From assembly GCA_963921425.1 (NCBI GenBank), contig OY992832.1:25695489-25759488 (forward strand): DNA of 64,000 bases, read 5' to 3'. The first letter of the stretch is position 1. Each line of letters starts with the position of its first letter. Shown here piece by piece: positions 60,771 through 64,000 of the stretch. This DNA is from Dryas octopetala (lineage: Eukaryota > Streptophyta > Magnoliopsida > Rosales > Rosaceae). The translations under genes were made by a program, and so were the position numbers. A model generated the notes under the pieces. That model was not told where the DNA came from. It saw nothing but the letters and a program-made list of their open reading frames with translations, and ran no database searches.

Positions 60771-60955
60771 TAGCGCGGCCATCTCTAGCCAATTTCCTGA
60801 CGGCAGGTCCCTCTCGTCGTCGCCGACCCTATAGACCCCCCCAGTTCTCTCTCTCTCTTTCTCTAGCGCGGCCATCTCTAGCCAATATCCCAACGGCGGG
60901 TCCCTCTCGTCGTCGCCGACCCTACAGACCCCCCCAGTTCTCTCTCTCTCTCTCT
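60771..60955 (+). repeat. 93-bp tandem duplication in LTR leader
   Basis: TAGCGCGGCCATCTCTAGCC begins at 60,771 and again at 60,864; both copies contain CCCTCTCGTCGTCGCCGACC. The 5' LTR does not show this duplication. Confidence 0.9.
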
Positions 60956-61037
60956 CTCTCTCTCCCTCTCTCTCTCTCTCTGTGACTCCCTCTTCTCTCT
61001 CCTTCACTGTGCGCAACCACCAGCCTTCAGCAGCACC

Positions 61038-61080
61038 GGCCACCACCCACCACCCACCACCCACCACCCACCACCCACCA
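61038..61080 (+). repeat. (CCACCCA)n heptamer repeat
   Basis: About six units of CCACCCA in the LTR leader, source of the Gly/Trp-rich spurious frames on the minus strand. Confidence 0.9.
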
Positions 61081-61702
61081 ACCTAAGCCACCGTGCGACC
61101 CCCCTCTCACTGGCGCTGACCACTAGCCGACGTTCCTGGTAGCCCAGCCCTTGCGCGTACAGTAACGACGCCAGAGGCATCTTGCTGTCTTGCCGGAGTC
61201 TGGCCAAGCTCCAGCGCTATCCACCTCAAAAATAAGTGGGTTTTCTTCCCTCTTCTGTGGGCTCTCATCCTCTTATTATTGGGTTGCTTGATTTTGAGAA
61301 TTTAATGAAGATTGAATATGGGGGTTTGGGACCATTTCAGAAATTTCTTGGGTTTTCAGATTAGAGAACTGTTCTTGTGGTTTTGTTGGACAAATTTGCA
61401 ATAATTGAATTACATTTCTTGTCATGGGCTTGACTTTGAGTATGAGATCCTCAACATAAATGAAAAATTGTGTTTTTATATGTATATATATTTATTTGTG
61501 TCAAATTGTTTTCAAATGAAATGTTCAAGGAAAGACCCAAATCAATGTGTTTTGCGAATTGGTTTTCATTTAACAATGGATATATGGTTTCATAAGGTAT
61601 TTTTATCCTTGAGACGTGTTCGAAATGAGGTAATCTTGAATGGTCAGAAAATCATGTTTGACAATACGACAACTTAGTCAGAAGTTAAGTTTAACACAAT
61701 CT

Positions 61703-63233
61703 CGTTATGACCCATCCTTTTAGGTCACACGTTCCTAAAGACTCTAATCCTAAGTAGACTAAACCCTACTCTTTAGGGTTTGTAAGTTTCAAATTAATTT
61801 TAAAGTCAAACCACTTTACTAATTGTCTTGGTTTAAAGCAATTCCACAAATTAATTTAGGTTGGAATAAATCAAACCTAAGTATTATTCAAGTATTTAAT
61901 TAATTAGTATTTCTCTAAAATATTCCACTAATTAATCAAGCTTGAATATAGTTTAAATCTAATTTAATCTCTACAATAGGACTTGTTAAACCTAACAAGT
62001 TAATAACCTTTAATTAAATCTCCAAATTAAGGTTACAACTAATCATGCTTAATTAACCAAATAAATTAAGCGATTAAATCTCCAAAATAAACCTAGGTAT
62101 GCTTAATTAATAAATAAATCCTACTTATGCTTAATTAATAAATAAATCCTACTTAATTAATCTAAGCATGCAACTTAATATTAAAGCCTAAGAAAAATAA
62201 ATAAGAACGAAAATAATAAAATACTTACCTGATTGTAGATCTCCAAAGCTAGACTCCACTAAACTTTCCAAGTGGAGGAGAAGACGTCAAAATATTTTAT
62301 TAGGAGGGAGCTTTCTAAAAAATATGAGCTTGCTCCAGGATAGAGAGAGAAAGAGAAACCAAAGTTAGAGTAAGAATCTCTCAAACTTTATTTGGTGATG
62401 TAAGTGAAAATGAGGTACAAAAGTCTTTATTTATAAGCACAAGAGGGAGGGAAGAAGTTGTAAGTTTCCAATGTGGGACAAATTGCACTAAACTTGCACT
62501 AACAAAAGGAGAATTTCGAATTGGGTTAAATGGGGATCCGTGGGTCGAAAAACGGGTATTTTATGAGACAAAATAGGTAGATTCGGTGAGTCAATGGGCG
62601 GGTCAAAGTGGGTCAAAGGAGGATCCATATTGGTTAAGCGGGTTGCTCCAAAATGGATGACTAAGATTAAACATGGTTTAATGAACTCCAACAGTCAAGA
62701 TTAAAACATGGAGATTAATCTAATACAACCAAGCTTACACCACCCATGTGCTCTCACTTAAACCAGCGCCTAGTCAGCTTCTGCCCAGTCACTCTTTGCA
62801 CGCCACGTGGTTGCGTGTCAGTCCATGTTAGCGCTACGTCATTTTTCCCATTTTCCAATTTCTCCAAACTTCAGATTTTCACCAAAAATAGTTTGGGACT
62901 CCAAATAATTCCCCAAAAAATCCTACAGACTCATATTGATGAGTACTAATTTTCTATAACCTCAAAATAGTTAAATCACTTCTAGAAAAATTATGAAAAA
63001 TCCTTTTCTCATAATTTAACTTAGAAAAAAAATAAATAAATAATTACCAAACTCTTAAATTTCTTTTTCCAAAATTCATTTTCAAGCAACTAAACTCTAG
63101 AATCACAATCAAATGTCTTGGTTAGTTGAAATAAAGTTAAGGAAAATTTCAATTCCTTTAAACAAACCTTAAGAACAAGATTAGAAGACTTAAGTAACAA
63201 AATTAACATAAGCCGAAAATTCAAGGTGTTACA
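61703..63233 (-). mobile_element. 3' LTR of a minus-strand gypsy element
   Basis: The minus-strand start is TGTAACACCTTGAATTTTCG at 63,233, preceded by GAAGTAGA and an ACGAGATTCTTTTAAG segment, the usual run-up to the 3' LTR of Tekay-type gypsy elements. The far end near 61,703 reads GGGTCATAACG and is abutted by the preceding truncated LTR, so that boundary is less certain. The 62,840-63,020 part resembles 43,560-43,880. Confidence 0.7.
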
Positions 63234-63400
63234 TTCTACTTCTTAAAAGAATCTCGTCCTCGAGATACAACAAGAGGAACTAACTAATTGACAACAACTT
63301 TTTCTAAGTGTCAGACTACCAGGTACCACGAAACTTGCATTACCTTTTTGTGACAAGAACCATTTCGATGGAGACAAGGCATAAATAAAAGCATTGTGTG
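63234..63400 (-). pseudogene. End of gypsy internal region with polypurine tract
   Basis: Minus-strand CTCGAGGACGAGATTCTTTT followed by AAGAAGTAGA and the LTR start is the characteristic 3' end of tRNA-Met-primed plant gypsy polyproteins. The 100 bp before it would encode the polyprotein C-terminus but carry stops. The rest of the element is not present on this side; another LTR follows almost at once. Confidence 0.55.
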
Positions 63401-64000
63401 AAAAATTCGATTAGCCAATCCGGGTCATTTTGACCTGCGTGTTTTCTAAATGGGCCGGTCGGCCCGTTTTGTCTCACAGAATGTACAACCTGTGGGTTTT
63501 TTCTCAACCCAATTCGATTTTCAGCCTTTTTTGTGCATTTTTAGTACAATTTGTCCCATATTGAAAACTTACAACTTCTTCCAACCCTCTAGTGCCTATA
63601 AATAGAGACTTTTGTCCCTCATTTTCAGTTGCACCATCAAGGGAAGTTAGAATACTCACTCCTTGATTCTTTGGGAGTCTTTCTAAGAAGAGACATACCA
63701 AAAGGGAAGAAAATTCTCATAGTTTAAAAGTTTTGGAGAGCAAGGAGGAGGAGTCCCTAGGAGTGGAGTCTACCTTTGGAGGTCTACAACCAGGTAAGTA
63801 TTTTAATATTTATGCTTTATTTAATTAATTTTAGGCTTTAATTTTAGGATGCATGCTTAGGTTAATTAAGTAAGATTTATTTATTAATTAAGCATACCTA
63901 GCTTTATTTTTGGAGATTTAATTGTTTAATTAAAGTTATTAGTATGTCAGGATTAGCAAGTTTTTATTGTAGAGATTAAGTTGGATTAATCTAAATTATT
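63401..64000 (+). mobile_element. LTR, plus strand, cut by window end
   Basis: Reverse-complement match to 61,970-62,560 of the neighbouring LTR (for example GGAGGTCTACAACCAGGTAA against TTACCTGATTGTAGATCTCC). Has a TATA box at 63,597-63,605. The element continues past the window. Confidence 0.65.
63597..63605 (+). promoter_or_regulatory. TATA box of LTR promoter
   Basis: TATAAATAG, with transcribed leader sequence expected about 30 bp downstream. The mirror LTR on the left carries the related TTATTTATAA at about 62,428. Confidence 0.5.

Larger units (their letters stand above)
60292..61690 (+). mobile_element. 3' LTR, truncated, same gypsy element
   Basis: Starts TGTAACAACCCAACCC and follows the 5' LTR at 55,627 through the leader to the GAAAGACCCA...TTGAGACGTGTTCGAAATGAGG block, then stops near 61,690; the last third of the LTR, including the minisatellite, is missing. 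It is joined directly to gag/protease sequence without a polypurine tract. Confidence 0.8.

Overview
This is nuclear DNA of a flowering plant. Two intron-bearing plant genes sit about 21 kb apart in a transposon-filled background. Splice sites are plant-type GT-AG, intergenic DNA is AT-rich with (GA)n/(CT)n runs, and the repeats are typical plant LTR retrotransposons, hAT, CACTA and Mutator-like elements. The species cannot be read from the window; the transcription factor looks like an angiosperm, probably dicot, sequence.

Genes. (1) Plus strand, 25,900-29,951: a six-coding-exon gene for a 153-residue ankyrin-repeat protein of the Yar1-like type, with a non-coding 5' exon ending at 25,570. 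(2) Minus strand, 52,500-51,108: a two-exon gene for an SHI/STY (SRS) family zinc-finger transcription factor, recognisably LATERAL ROOT PRIMORDIUM 1 (LRP1), with the RING-like C3HC3H zinc finger in exon 1 and the IGGH domain in exon 2. No rRNA, tRNA or CRISPR feature was found.

Layout. 0.3-3.0 kb: LTR fragment. 3.6-6.6 kb: gypsy-type LTR. 6.6-11.6 kb: decayed Ty1/copia pol (minus strand) split by a solo LTR that itself carries an inverted solo LTR of its own family, giving a palindrome with arms of about 1.9 kb. 13.3-15.0 kb: solo LTR. 16.1-20.2 kb: non-autonomous CACTA element. 21.1-25.5 kb: hAT element with a perfect 8-bp target-site duplication, itself carrying a smaller TIR element and a second copy of the 13.3-kb solo LTR, ending about 120 bp before the first splice donor of the ankyrin gene. 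31.0-35.9 kb: a probable organelle-derived insert between perfect 48-bp direct repeats, broken by a 4.2-kb solo LTR. 36.6-44.2 kb: three solo LTRs nested inside one another, all on the minus strand. 45.3 kb: a Mutator-like MITE with a 9-bp target-site duplication. 45.4-54 kb: LRP1 and its flanks. 54-61.7 kb: pieces of tRNA-iMet-primed gypsy elements, including one with a decayed gag and no pol. 61.7-64 kb: LTRs of one family in opposite orientations.

Most TE boundaries were set by finding TG...CA (or TIR) ends flanked by matching short direct repeats, all read directly from the sequence. Nearly every LTR is solo or truncated and no intact autonomous element is present, so the region appears to be shaped by repeated insertion followed by LTR-LTR recombination. 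The two genes show no functional link; the one place where transposons may matter for gene function is the promoter of the ankyrin gene.
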